Assembly (NCBI RefSeq): GCF_040807025.1
Contig: NW_027182577.1
Coordinates: 62,001-126,000 of the forward strand
DNA length: 64,000 bases
DNA from: Struthio camelus
Lineage: Eukaryota; Chordata; Aves; Struthioniformes; Struthionidae
Direction: 5' to 3'
In this document: one piece after another, positions 29,954-43,312 of the stretch
How the letters are laid out: every line of letters starts with the position of its first letter
How positions within the stretch are numbered: position 1 is the first letter of the stretch
Notes under the pieces: generated by a model
Told to the model about the DNA's origin: nothing
Database searches by the model: none
The model's input: the letters and a program-made list of their open reading frames with translations, nothing else
Translations under genes and position numbers: made by a program

Positions 29954-32900
29954 ATGGAGGGCTGCTGGACCGAGACCATCAGCCCGGAGCAGAGGTCCTT
30001 GTTCCCAACGCTCCTGCAGCTCTGCACGGAGGGTAAGGGCTTGGGGAGCTGCTTCCCGAGGTGCCGCGGCGACTGTTGTCTGTCAGAATAGCTGTGGACC
30101 CTGGGCTGTGGGGGTGGCTGCACAGGGCTGGGGGGGGCTGTCACGAGAGCCGGGCCTGGGAGGAAAAGGGTCCTGTGTGCCAGAGGGCTGGGGTAGGGTG
30201 TCCTGCAGCTCCTGTGGGGTTCTCGAGTGCCTGCCAGAAATGCCCCCGCTGGGCTCGGAGTAAGGCCGGCAGTCTGTAATCGGGAAAAAGCCCGGCTCCG
30301 CAGCCAGGACAATGGCTTCTGGGAGGGTTTGTGTAGGCCTGCATCTGTCACCGCCGGGGTTAGGAGCTTGCTTGGGGAGAGGTTGTGAGCTGCTTGGCCC
30401 GGGGCCTGACGTGTCCTTCCCTTGCTTTCCAGAGATTGTCGCAATTTGGGACGCTGTGTCCAATTACATCCTGGAACAGCTGATGCGGGACAAGGTGGGC
30501 TGGTGTCCTGGTCGCCCCAGCTCTGGAGGGTTTCAGCTGCCTGGAGAGCCCTGGGTGCCCGGGAGCAAGCCTTCCCCCAGCGCCACGGCAGCACACCACA
30601 AGCAGCCCGTGTGCTGCAGAGCAGCTTTCTGGCCAGCCAGGAGAGAAACCACGTGCACCTCTAGCGTGAGAAAGCGTTTGGCACGTCCCTGGGCTTCTCT
30701 CTTCCCTGTGGCCCCAGAGGAAAGACCAAGCAGAGAGACGGGGCGGCTGTGCCAGGGCTGTTGGAAACCCCTGGAATCTTCTCTAGCCGAGGGACGTTAG
30801 CGAACACTTCAGGGAGGGCGAGGACACAATCCGGGCAATGTGGCTCTTCTCTAAAGGCTTCCAAAGGCTTTTTTTTTTTTTTTTTTTTTTTTTTTCCAAA
30901 GGCTTCCATTTGTATGTCAGGAGTGGGCAGGGCACAGAGCAGCGTTCCCACGCTCTGGCAAACATCACGGTTTTTTGGTTTTTTTTTTCCACCACCAGAA
31001 GACTTACCGGTGGGCCTTTTTGTCTTTGCTGCGTGCAGGGTGTCCTGGTAGCGGGGCTCGGGACCTTCTGCACGGTCCGAGAGCCACTGCACCTCGGCAA
31101 AGATGACGTGCGGATGGTTCGAAGGCCTCTTTTCCAGCTGGGCATGGACATGGTCTGGCTGCAGGGGCTCCAGCGCCCCAAAGGGACTCTCCCTGGTGAG
31201 ACGGCAGTGGCCACCCTCTGCTTCCCCTTGCCACATCACGTACGGGGCGGGTTGGGTGCTCCCTGCTCTTTGGAAGGGGCAGGGAGAAGTAGGGATGTCC
31301 AGCTTCACCCGCTCCCCCCCACCCCCCAACACACTGCCCCCCGCCCCCCCCCCCCCTCCCCGAGAGCTCTTTCTGAAAAGGACTTTTTCTGTAGTATTTT
31401 GTGCTACAGAATTTTGTGCACACAGTCGGGCTCTCTCCTTTGAACTGCCCTAGCACCTGACTCCACGCCACTCACATTTCTTGATGGCCCAACAATGCAA
31501 AGCTGGCCTGCGGTGGCAGTGACGTTGTTCCTCCTCTGTGTAGACGACATCAAGATCAAGCCGCTGAACTACCGGCGGTTGTCCCTGGCCACCTCCTTCT
31601 CGAGGCACGTGGTGGAAGACTGTGTGGCGGAGACCATCCGCTTGTTCTCTTCCCACGTGAGGAACAAAGAGAACGTCGCCTTTGCCTTCAGAGACATCGG
31701 TGTTCTGACCCGCCAAAAAGACAGCATGCACATGAGGTTTTATGCCCACTGCACCCAGCGGCTGGAGGGCACTGCAAGCCTGACTGCGGCCCTCTGCAGT
31801 GTAAGTTGCTCAGGTTTTCCAGGCTACTTTGATTTCTCTGGGAATCCTGAATGGTCTGCTGCCTTTGGGAGCAAGGAGAGAACTGCCTTGGAAGCCTCCC
31901 AATGGGTCTGTGTTACATTGCAGAGACTGCGTACGACAGATCTGTCCGTCTCCGGCAGACGTGCTGCTCTGGGGACCCGGTCGAGCCCCGTCCACGTGTT
32001 CCCGAGGTGAGCGTGTTTCCTTTGCAGCCCTCGGCCAACGGAGCAGGCAGCTTCCCAGCTGCTGCTCGGGACCGGGCCCCGCCAGGGCGCGACACTCACC
32101 ATCGAGTTGGGAATAACTCGCACGGCGATCGGTTCCCGCTTCACTAATGCTCAGCTTGGGCTACACGTGTCTTTGCCTGGAGTGACCGGGAATCGTGACC
32201 GCCTTTCTCGTGGCCAGCCTGCCGTCCTTCCCATCAGAGAGAAGGGACTGCACACAGAGAGGCATTTAGGCTACGCCTTCTGTCTTTTGGGGGAAGAGTG
32301 CCAAAAAAAAGCCCCCAAAGAGCTGTGCACGGACACAAAGGAGGTGGGACGCGAGCAGGTCTCAAAGGGCAGTGAGGAGGATCAGTGTTCGCAAGCTGCA
32401 AAGGGGAGACGGTGCCCTTTCTTCAAAGCTGGGTTGTCTTTTGCTTTCCAGGTTTCAGCTCACTGTGGAAAGCAGCCCGGAGGCCAAGGCTGCCCCCGCC
32501 GGCTCCCCACAGGAGAAGGAGCTGGAAGAAGAGCTCGGGGCTGTCAGGAGCAGCAAAGGTAAGGGAAACGCTCCCTCCTGAGCCGGTTGGGTCCCTGTCC
32601 CACGCTGGGTGACAGCAGCCAGGTTAAGATGTGCCCTCCCCCCCCGTCCCCTTCCCCGTCCCGTCCTGTCCCCCGTCCCCGTCCCCCCGGCAAGGGGCTG
32701 CTCTGAAGAGCTTCCTTGTGCCCTACTTACAGAGCAGCGTCCTGGCAAGCTGCTGCAGCACCGGGAGGAGCTTTCTCTCCCCACGCTGCCAAACTGCGGG
32801 GCAGGCACGAGGGGGCAAGGCGCGGAGAGGAAGCCTCCTGCCAGGTGAGACCCTTGGGGGAAGGGCTGAGGGGGACACTAGTACCTGCGCAGGGGAGACA

Positions 32901-34959
32901 TCCCCTTTGGCCATGCCGGCCCGGCCCGAGGGACTCGAAAAGGCTCCTGACGCGTGTCCCACCAAAGGCGCCCTCTTGCTGCACGGCAAGCACGCGCAGG
33001 TTTGCGGGAGAGCCTCACGTTGGCTTCGTTTCCCTCCAGCGTCCCGATCTTTTGGGGAGCTGAACGCAACTCTTTATTAGCAAACGCCTCCTGCCCTTGT
33101 CCTAACGCCTCCTGTGGTGTCTTCTCAGGATCATTCTGAACCCGACAGCCCCCATGCTGGGCACCTCCCTGGGGAAGGAGGTTGGCGTTAAATACCTCCC
33201 GCATCCTCCCGCCGGACCTCGGCCTGGCCGCGCCGGCGCCGGCGCCACTGCCAGGAGCGCAGCACAGGTGCGTGAGCGGGCTCTGGGCAGTCCTTGCATC
33301 TCACTGACCGCTAGGAAAGCTCAGTCCTATGAGACTCACTCCGAGAAGGGCCCCCAGTGTGTGCTCACTGGAGCCGTCAGCGGCCTCTCTGGCTGCTACT
33401 TTGGGGCGTAGTTAGGCACGACTTTTACAACGGCTTTTTCAGCCTGCCTTCTGCTGAAAAACCCGCAAAAGAGTGATTGGTGGTGGTGAGGCTGCAGACA
33501 AGGGGCAGAAGAGCGGGAGAAGAGCAAAAGCCAACACCCCCCCCCCCCCACCACCCACCCAGAATCCCCACCCAAACAGACAAGACTAATACTGTTGCCT
33601 TTCCACGGCGCCCCAGGAAACAGCCTGCCCTCCCACGCAGAGCTTAGGAAGAGCTGCCCGTGTCTCCCTCTTGCGAGAGAAGCAAAGGCAGGACCAAGCA
33701 CCGTGGGAGGAACAGCAGGCCGCCCTGGAGAAACACGCCCAGCGTCAGGCCCAGGTACAGGCCGCTGCCTGCCTCCAAGGAGCAGCGCCCAAGCTGGCCC
33801 ACCCCTTCCTAGGAGGGAGACGGCTGCAGCCAGGTCCCGGAGCCAGAAGGAGCCAGGTGCCGGAGCCAGGGCAGCTGGGGGGGGGGGGGGGGTGGGTTGC
33901 CTCCCCACTAGGCAAGCTCTGCCTGCGGTGCCTGCCCTCGAGCCGGAAACCGGCTCTCAGGGGCAGCTGGCTGACGTGCCGGGGGCAGAGCTCCAGGGGC
34001 CCAGCTATGGTAGCCCGTTGTAGCAGCTCCTTGTGTAGCCTGAGTCTGGCTTACAAGGACTAGGTGCCTCCCCTGCGAGTGGGCCAGTGCTATCATCTCC
34101 CCCACGCAGCCCTCCATCCTGAAACCATTTCTTCTTCTTTTCCTTGCAAAACAGATCATGCTGCTGGAGAAGCAAGTCCACCTCGAGCAGCGCCGCTACC
34201 CAGACACTGACATGCTGGGGAGGCCCCCCCCAAAGTAAGCGTGTGGGGGCGTGCAAGCTCAGAGCCAGGGCCAGGGCCAGTCGACGGGCTGTGACCGACC
34301 CCCTCCCCCCCTCCCCCCTCCCCCCCCCCAACCTTGAGGTGCCAGGAGCCCAACTGCCTCAGCTCCGGGGCACATCTTACAACAGCCCCTGGTTTCCTCT
34401 CTTCCAACTTGGGTTTGCAGGGCCTGGGGCCAGAAGGGTCCCGGGAGAGCAGGAGAGGGACTTTGTCACTCCTATTGCAGGCAAGTGTCCCCGCAAGCAA
34501 AGCAGAACATGCAGCTTATGACATCATACAAAGTTCTTCGGGACAGGTGGAAGGAAAGGGTGGAACAAAACCGACAGAGGCTGAAGAAGGAGGAGGCGGC
34601 GCGCCGGTAAATACCTCCCAAGCCAGGCGGGTTGCCCCCTTCCTGCAATGCCCTTCCTGCCATGGCCCTGGGGAAAGAGGGTCTTTTCCAGCCCCACCTC
34701 GGGCTTGGAAGCAGCCTTGGAGCCTGGCCTGGGCTCACACATCCCGCCCACTCCAGCGCGGTGGAGGGGGGGGTGGGCGTGCACCATAAGATTTCCAGGC
34801 ACATCTCAAGTGGCGCCACATCTTCCTCCTGACCCGTGCCCCCCCCCCCCCCCCTCCCCTCCCCGCAGCGCTTTGGTGATGTGCCGCCTCCGGAGCAGAG
34901 AGCAGCAGGACAGCATGCTGGGCAGTTACCACAGAAATGGCTTTTATCCACGGAAATAA
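29954..34959 (+). CDS. CCDC81: CCDC81-like tandem HU-domain protein, copy 4
   Basis: Exons: 29954-30032, 30433-30494, 31039-31195, 31544-31800, 31924-32006, 32452-32558, 32733-32844, 33129-33267, 33617-33754, 34155-34234, 34481-34606, 34869-34959. The protein is identical to copies 3 and 5-7 (Arg375). A private T lies in intron 1 at 30277. The C tract before exon 12 is interrupted by a T (16 C, T, 4 C, T, 4 C). All splice dinucleotides are intact. Confidence 0.87.
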
Positions 34960-34960
34960 A
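34955..34960 (+). terminator. Poly(A) signal overlapping stop codon, copy 4
   Basis: AATAAA around the TAA at 34957-34959, with GT-rich sequence at 34974-35003. Confidence 0.75.
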
Positions 34961-37900
34961 CTGCCTTTCCGAGTTGGTGTGAGCCTTTCCTTGGTGGGGT
35001 GTGAAAGTGCAAGGGGCAGCAGGGCAGCTTCCGAGGGGCTGGGAAGCAAGGGGAGTGGGGCAGCCCCTCTCCTGGGCAGCTCTCGCCCGGGCCATGCCCT
35101 AGCAGGTGACTTTGGGGACTGCCCTGCCAGAGGAGAGGTGAGGGAAAGGTTTTGCGGGGGGAGAGCGTGTGTGACTCAGCCGCCTGAATCCTGACAAGCT
35201 CTTGCATGGGCACCGAGTCTTTGGTGCACCATGTCCCCGCCTGAAACGCGGGGAGCGCTCTCTCTCCTCCAGGCAGGCCCTGGGGGGGGGTGGCAGCCGC
35301 TCCTTGGCATGGCCCAGAGCCAGCTCCCTCAGTGCGAAGGCTGAATGGACCCAGAGGCTGGCCACGCCCCCCCCAGCCAGACCCGGGCCCCTCTGGGGCC
35401 GAGGTAGGACACGGGAATGCAAGAGCTCCCACCGGCACTCCCGCCAGGCCATTCGCTTCCTCGCCAAGCAGTGGAGTGGCTTGAGGGGAAAGCAGAGGGG
35501 CGGTTACCGCGAGGCTGGCCACGCGTGCGCGGGCCAGGGTAGGGCCAAAGAGGCGTTGGCTGCGAGCCCTTGCTGGTGGGCGCAGCAAGGCAGTAGAGGG
35601 GCCGAGATGGCGCTTCTGGTGCGAGTTGTCGAGGGGGCAGGGGGTCAAGGTGGGAAAAGCGTGAAAGGGCAGAGGCACTGCTGTTTGGGGGCTGGACTCG
35701 GCGTGGCTGGGCCGCTGCGGGGCCCAAGAGAACTTGGCTACAAGCACTTCTGGGTGGCGGTGGTGGCAAGGGAGTGGATTGGCCAGGATTGCGTTGCTTG
35801 TGTGAGTCACCCTGTCGGCAGGGTGTCAACTTGGGAGAAGAGCAGCAGCGCAGAGGTGCAGGTGTGGTGGGGCAGCTCTAGGCGTTGCGGGGTCGGCTGA
35901 GGGGCCCAAGAGAGTAGGGCTGCGAACGCCTGTTCATCGCTGCGGCAAGCGAGTAGTAGGGCCCGAATGCCTCTTGTCGTGCAAATGCGGCAGCAGCAGG
36001 CGTGGCGTCAGGTTGGGAAGAGAGGGGTGCGTTTATTGTGTGGTCGGCTAGGCATGCCAGGGCCCTGTTGGGTGGAAGGGGCGTTGGCTGCAATCACTTG
36101 TTGATGGTAATGGCAAGTGAGTGGTTTGGCCAAAAATCACCTTTGTGATAAGACTTTGCTAGTAGGCACGGTCTCAGTTTGGGAAAAGAGAGGAATCAGA
36201 CCAGTGCTCTTCGCGCAGGCTTGGAGGAGGCATTCAAGTTGCAGCGCAGGGCCCTAGACATATATCTCAGCTGTGAGCAGCATTTGGTGCCAAAGCCCTC
36301 TCACCAGCTTCACCTTTCTTGTTGAATCTGCACGTAGGCCTAGTGCCCCTGAGCGGCCTCCTCTGGCATCCCGCCCTACCCATGACCCAGGAGCCCATCT
36401 GAGCTTAGCCCAGGGCCATCAGTGCTAGCCCAGCAACGCGATAGCACTGCCGGTCTCCGGCTCCACCACAGGCATATCCCTCTCAGGCCACGGGCCCCAA
36501 GGATTACTCCGGGCTGCAGCATTGGTTGGCTGCCTCTGTGTCCTGTGCTCTGGCACCTGCGCTTTAGACCTGGCTCTTCCTCTGCTCAGGGGCAAACCAC
36601 AGAGCTGCTTCACAGCCGCTAGAGCTTGCCAGAGCTTGCCAGGAAAAGCACCTTTTGAACTGGTGCTAGGGAAAGGCCTCTGTAAGAGCCAGGCCCAGAG
36701 TGCAGCCACCCCTCCAGCTTCCCTGCCTCTCCATTTCTTGAAACCCCCCCCCTCCTCCCCTTTTCTGACACCAAGCTTCTCAGCACACGCCCACGCGCTG
36801 CACTGCTGCTTTCCTGCCTCCAGTGGGGAGCCTCGAAGGCGAGGTGGCAAGAACTGCATGTTGACTCTTTCCACAGTTGGTAAGACCAACTTCGAGCTGT
36901 GTCTTGTAGGGCCAGGCTTTTCTGCTAGTCGCCGAGGGGCAAGGACCACCTGCCTCCCAGTCATGTACGTGTCCTGTGCCCCTGGGAATCGCACCGGCAC
37001 GACCAATCCAAGGCCAGGCGGGAGGATGCAGGGGTGTCACGCACGCCTGCAAGCATTCGTTAGAGAGCCTTGTAAGAAAGGCACTCGGACGCCGTACGCT
37101 ACGGATTAAAATGCTCTCTAACGGAGGTGCCATGAGAAGGAAAAAGGGGAAAGCGTAGAAATCCTACATCTCTTTGGATGCTGGGAACCTTGAGCTGTTC
37201 AGCACTGGACGCGGCGCAGAACGCCTCTGTGCCGAGTTGCACTGGTATTGCCGTCTTTAGTGCTAAGGAAATCCTGCAGAAACGCTGTTCTTCATTTCTG
37301 CTGGCGAGCAAAGGGCTATTTACATGAAAACATGCAGCTTCACGTCAAGAAAAGGACAAGGCCACGCTGGTGGCATCCTGGCCAGGTGCCAAATGGGTGC
37401 TGCCTACAGCCTCCTCTGGGAGCGTTAATCGCCTAAGTTTACCCTGCGGCCAAGCGATGTGTGCAGCACAGCCGGAGCCAGGAAGGCTGCGTGTGTCAGG
37501 GCTCAGCATGAGCCAGTAGTGGCCTGGGGGCGCTGGGGAGCCCGGGGAGACGCCAGGGCTGTCAGGGCAGGGGCCTCGCCCTCCAGGGCCCATCCCACCC
37601 GCCCCAAGCCGGGGAGAAGGGCAGGTCGGGGCTTGGCAGGGGGGGGGCAGCCCTGAGCCCAGGCCATTCAGGCACCTCCATGGTGAGGGGGGCCAGGCCA
37701 AGGCTAGGCCGCACAGTCAGCGCGCAGGTCGGGCTCCGGCTCGGCAGGGCCCGTGGCCCGGGAGGGGCACAGCCTTGGCGGAGCTGGGGAGCGCCACTGC
37801 TACGCCGTCGCTGGGACAGGGACTGATGGCCCCGAGCTGAGCTGAACCGGGGTCCCGCTTCCAGTTTTGGAAGAGAAGTGGGGGGAAGGGAACGTGCTTC

Positions 37901-38302
37901 CCGGGGAAAGAGGGCCAATCTCTCTGCTCCTTCCCTGGCTGTGGCATCTCTGTGCTGGTGACCTAATGAGCCCCCAGAGATGACACAGGCTGAGGTCACA
38001 GTGGGACGCGCTGCATCACAGAGAGGGGCTCCTCTGTCCCGTGGTGGTGTCCGTCCGCACTTCCCTGCGAAGGCCCGGGCGCTGGCCTGGTGCTGCTCGC
38101 TGTGCTCCCCACTGCTGCTCTTTGGAGCCGCTCTGCAGCAAGCAGAGGGGACAGGCGGCAGCAGGGCCACGCCGGGGGCCCCTCTCCGTCGGGCAGAGGA
38201 GCAGGGGCGCCTTGGACAGGAAGGAGTGTGGGGCGAGGAGACGACAAGAGCGTCCTTTTCCCCTGGCTGGAGAGGCGAGCTGAGGGCAAGGGGACAAGCG
38301 AG
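34960..38302. other. Intergenic spacer, unit 5
   Basis: Subrepeats at about 35533-36223 and the inverted repeat at 37058-37123. No private substitution was noticed. Confidence 0.8.
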
Positions 38303-41300
38303 ATGGAGGGCTGCTGGACCGAGACCATCAGCCCGGAGCAGAGGTCCTTGTTCCCAACGCTCCTGCAGCTCTGCACGGAGGGTAAGGGCTTGGGGAGCTG
38401 CTTCCCGAGGTGCCGCGGCGACTGTTGTCTGTCAGAATAGCTGTGGACCCTGGGCTGTGGGGGTGGCTGCACAGGGCTGGGGGGGGCTGTCACGAGAGCC
38501 GGGCCTGGGAGGAAAAGGGTCCTGTGTGCCAGAGGGCTGGGGTAGGGTGTCCTGCAGCTCCTGTGGGGTTCTCGAGTGCCTGCCAGAAATGCCCCCGCTG
38601 GGCTCGGAGTAAGGCCGGCAGTCTGCAATCGGGAAAAAGCCCGGCTCCGCAGCCAGGACAATGGCTTCTGGGAGGGTTTGTGTAGGCCTGCATCTGTCAC
38701 CGCCGGGGTTAGGAGCTTGCTTGGGGAGAGGTTGTGAGCTGCTTGGCCCGGGGCCTGACGTGTCCTTCCCTTGCTTTCCAGAGATTGTCGCAATTTGGGA
38801 CGCTGTGTCCAATTACATCCTGGAACAGCTGATGCGGGACAAGGTGGGCTGGTGTCCTGGTCGCCCCAGCTCTGGAGGGTTTCAGCTGCCTGGAGAGCCC
38901 TGGGTGCCCGGGAGCAAGCCTTCCCCCAGCGCCACGGCAGCACACCACAAGCAGCCCGTGTGCTGCAGAGCAGCTTTCTGGCCAGCCAGGAGAGAAACCA
39001 CGTGCACCTCTAGCGTGAGAAAGCGTTTGGCACGTCCCTGGGCTTCTCTCTTCCCTGTGGCCCCAGAGGAAAGACCAAGCAGAGAGACGGGGCGGCTGTG
39101 CCAGGGCTGTTGGAAACCCCTGGAATCTTCTCTAGCCGAGGGACGTTAGCGAACACTTCAGGGAGGGCGAGGACACAATCCGGGCAATGTGGCTCTTCTC
39201 TAAAGGCTTCCAAAGGCTTTTTTTTTTTTTTTTTTTTTTTTTTCCAAAGGCTTCCATTTGTATGTCAGGAGTGGGCAGGGCACAGAGCAGCGTTCCCACG
39301 CTCTGGCAAACATCACGGTTTTTTGGTTTTTTTTTTCCACCACCAGAAGACTTACCGGTGGGCCTTTTTGTCTTTGCTGCGTGCAGGGTGTCCTGGTAGC
39401 GGGGCTCGGGACCTTCTGCACGGTCCGAGAGCCACTGCACCTCGGCAAAGATGACGTGCGGATGGTTCGAAGGCCTCTTTTCCAGCTGGGCATGGACATG
39501 GTCTGGCTGCAGGGGCTCCAGCGCCCCAAAGGGACTCTCCCTGGTGAGACGGCAGTGGCCACCCTCTGCTTCCCCTTGCCACATCACGTACGGGGCGGGT
39601 TGGGTGCTCCCTGCTCTTTGGAAGGGGCAGGGAGAAGTAGGGATGTCCAGCTTCACCCGCTCCCCCCCACCCCCCAACACACTGCCCCCCGCCCCCCCCC
39701 CCCCTCCCCGAGAGCTCTTTCTGAAAAGGACTTTTTCTGTAGTATTTTGTGCTACAGAATTTTGTGCACACAGTCGGGCTCTCTCCTTTGAACTGCCCTA
39801 GCACCTGACTCCACGCCACTCACATTTCTTGATGGCCCAACAATGCAAAGCTGGCCTGCGGTGGCAGTGACGTTGTTCCTCCTCTGTGTAGACGACATCA
39901 AGATCAAGCCGCTGAACTACCGGCGGTTGTCCCTGGCCACCTCCTTCTCGAGGCACGTGGTGGAAGACTGTGTGGCGGAGACCATCCGCTTGTTCTCTTC
40001 CCACGTGAGGAACAAAGAGAACGTCGCCTTTGCCTTCAGAGACATCGGTGTTCTGACCCGCCAAAAAGACAGCATGCACATGAGGTTTTATGCCCACTGC
40101 ACCCAGCGGCTGGAGGGCACTGCAAGCCTGACTGCGGCCCTCTGCAGTGTAAGTTGCTCAGGTTTTCCAGGCTACTTTGATTTCTCTGGGAATCCTGAAT
40201 GGTCTGCTGCCTTTGGGAGCAAGGAGAGAACTGCCTTGGAAGCCTCCCAATGGGTCTGTGTTACATTGCAGAGACTGCGTACGACAGATCTGTCCGTCTC
40301 CGGCAGACGTGCTGCTCTGGGGACCCGGTCGAGCCCCGTCCACGTGTTCCCGAGGTGAGCGTGTTTCCTTTGCAGCCCTCGGCCAACGGAGCAGGCAGCT
40401 TCCCAGCTGCTGCTCGGGACCGGGCCCCGCCAGGGCGCGACACTCACCATCGAGTTGGGAATAACTCGCACGGCGATCGGTTCCCGCTTCACTAATGCTC
40501 AGCTTGGGCTACACGTGTCTTTGCCTGGAGTGACCGGGAATCGTGACCGCCTTTCTCGTGGCCAGCCTGCCGTCCTTCCCATCAGAGAGAAGGGACTGCA
40601 CACAGAGAGGCATTTAGGCTACGCCTTCTGTCTTTTGGGGGAAGAGTGCCAAAAAAAAGCCCCCAAAGAGCTGTGCACGGACACAAAGGAGGTGGGACGC
40701 GAGCAGGTCTCAAAGGGCAGTGAGGAGGATCAGTGTTCGCAAGCTGCAAAGGGGAGACGGTGCCCTTTCTTCAAAGCTGGGTTGTCTTTTGCTTTCCAGG
40801 TTTCAGCTCACTGTGGAAAGCAGCCCGGAGGCCAAGGCTGCCCCCGCCGGCTCCCCACAGGAGAAGGAGCTGGAAGAAGAGCTCGGGGCTGTCAGGAGCA
40901 GCAAAGGTAAGGGAAACGCTCCCTCCTGAGCCGGTTGGGTCCCTGTCCCACGCTGGGTGACAGCAGCCAGGTTAAGATGTGCCCTCCCCCCCCGTCCCCT
41001 TCCCCGTCCCGTCCTGTCCCCCGTCCCCGTCCCCCCGGCAAGGGGCTGCTCTGAAGAGCTTCCTTGTGCCCTACTTACAGAGCAGCGTCCTGGCAAGCTG
41101 CTGCAGCACCGGGAGGAGCTTTCTCTCCCCACGCTGCCAAACTGCGGGGCAGGCACGAGGGGGCAAGGCGCGGAGAGGAAGCCTCCTGCCAGGTGAGACC
41201 CTTGGGGGAAGGGCTGAGGGGGACACTAGTACCTGCGCAGGGGAGACATCCCCTTTGGCCATGCCGGCCCGGCCCGAGGGACTCGAAAAGGCTCCTGACG

Positions 41301-43311
41301 CGTGTCCCACCAAAGGCGCCCTCTTGCTGCACGGCAAGCACGCGCAGGTTTGCGGGAGAGCCTCACGTTGGCTTCGTTTCCCTCCAGCGTCCCGATCTTT
41401 TGGGGAGCTGAACGCAACTCTTTATTAGCAAACGCCTCCTGCCCTTGTCCTAACGCCTCCTGTGGTGTCTTCTCAGGATCATTCTGAACCCGACAGCCCC
41501 CATGCTGGGCACCTCCCTGGGGAAGGAGGTTGGCGTTAAATACCTCCCGCATCCTCCCGCCGGACCTCGGCCTGGCCGCGCCGGCGCCGGCGCCACTGCC
41601 AGGAGCGCAGCACAGGTGCGTGAGCGGGCTCTGGGCAGTCCTTGCATCTCACTGACCGCTAGGAAAGCTCAGTCCTATGAGACTCACTCCGAGAAGGGCC
41701 CCCAGTGTGTGCTCACTGGAGCCGTCAGCGGCCTCTCTGGCTGCTACTTTGGGGCGTAGTTAGGCACGACTTTTACAACGGCTTTTTCAGCCTGCCTTCT
41801 GCTGAAAAACCCGCAAAAGAGTGATTGGTGGTGGTGAGGCTGCAGACAAGGGGCAGAAGAGCGGGAGAAGAGCAAAAGCCAACACCCCCCCCCCCCACCA
41901 CCCACCCAGAATCCCCACCCAAACAGACAAGACTAATACTGTTGCCTTTCCACGGCGCCCCAGGAAACAGCCTGCCCTCCCACGCAGAGCTTAGGAAGAG
42001 CTGCCCGTGTCTCCCTCTTGCGAGAGAAGCAAAGGCAGGACCAAGCACCGTGGGAGGAACAGCAGGCCGCCCTGGAGAAACACGCCCAGCGTCAGGCCCA
42101 GGTACAGGCCGCTGCCTGCCTCCAAGGAGCAGCGCCCAAGCTGGCCCACCCCTTCCTAGGAGGGAGACGGCTGCAGCCAGGTCCCGGAGCCAGAAGGAGC
42201 CAGGTGCCGGAGCCAGGGCAGCTGGGGGGGGGGTGGGTGGGTGGGTTGCCTCCCCACTAGGCAAGCTCTGCCTGCGGTGCCTGCCCTCGAGCCGGAAACC
42301 GGCTCTCAGGGGCAGCTGGCTGACGTGCCGGGGGCAGAGCTCCAGGGGCCCAGCTATGGTAGCCCGTTGTAGCAGCTCCTTGTGTAGCCTGAGTCTGGCT
42401 TACAAGGACTAGGTGCCTCCCCTGCGAGTGGGCCAGTGCTATCATCTCCCCCACGCAGCCCTCCATCCTGAAACCATTTCTTCTTCTTTTCCTTGCAAAA
42501 CAGATCATGCTGCTGGAGAAGCAAGTCCACCTCGAGCAGCGCCGCTACCCAGACACTGACATGCTGGGGAGGCCCCCCCCAAAGTAAGCGTGTGGGGGCG
42601 TGCAAGCTCAGAGCCAGGGCCAGGGCCAGTCGACGGGCTGTGACCGACCCCCTCCCCCCCTCCCCCCTCCCCCCCCCCAACCTTGAGGTGCCAGGAGCCC
42701 AACTGCCTCAGCTCCGGGGCACATCTTACAACAGCCCCTGGTTTCCTCTCTTCCAACTTGGGTTTGCAGGGCCTGGGGCCAGAAGGGTCCCGGGAGAGCA
42801 GGAGAGGGACTTTGTCACTCCTATTGCAGGCAAGTGTCCCCGCAAGCAAAGCAGAACATGCAGCTTATGACATCATACAAAGTTCTTCGGGACAGGTGGA
42901 AGGAAAGGGTGGAACAAAACCGACAGAGGCTGAAGAAGGAGGAGGCGGCGCGCCGGTAAATACCTCCCAAGCCAGGCGGGTTGCCCCCTTCCTGCAATGC
43001 CCTTCCTGCCATGGCCCTGGGGAAAGAGGGTCTTTTCCAGCCCCACCTCGGGCTTGGAAGCAGCCTTGGAGCCTGGCCTGGGCTCACACATCCCGCCCAC
43101 TCCAGCGCGGTGGAGGGGGGGGTGGGCGTGCACCATAAGATTTCCAGGCACATCTCAAGTGGCGCCACATCTTCCTCCTGACCCGTGCCCCCCCCCCCCC
43201 CCCCCCCCCCCTCCCCGCAGCGCTTTGGTGATGTGCCGCCTCCGGAGCAGAGAGCAGCAGGACAGCATGCTGGGCAGTTACCACAGAAATGGCTTTTATC
43301 CACGGAAATAA
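38303..43311 (+). CDS. CCDC81: CCDC81-like tandem HU-domain protein, copy 5
   Basis: Exons: 38303-38381, 38782-38843, 39387-39543, 39892-40148, 40272-40354, 40800-40906, 41081-41192, 41477-41615, 41964-42101, 42504-42583, 42830-42955, 43221-43311. The copy is open throughout with Arg375. Its 3' half lies in unit 6; intron 11 has a long uninterrupted run of 24 C just upstream of the exon 12 acceptor. No private coding change is seen. Confidence 0.87.
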
Positions 43312-43312
43312 A
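43307..43312 (+). terminator. Poly(A) signal overlapping stop codon, copy 5
   Basis: AATAAA around the TAA at 43309-43311, with GT-rich sequence at 43326-43355. Confidence 0.75.

Larger units (their letters stand above)
25044..33391. repeat. Tandem unit 4
   Basis: This full unit has a rearranged CCA/CCC microsatellite at about 25199-25210 (intron 8) and a private T at 30277 (intron 1; C elsewhere). Its G run in intron 9 has the same short form with three TGGG repeats as units 6 and 7. Confidence 0.95.
33392..41739. repeat. Tandem unit 5
   Basis: This full unit shows no private substitution outside homopolymers. Its intron 9 G run is the longest uninterrupted form, followed by a single TGGG, and the C tract before exon 12 is interrupted by an extra T. 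Confidence 0.95.
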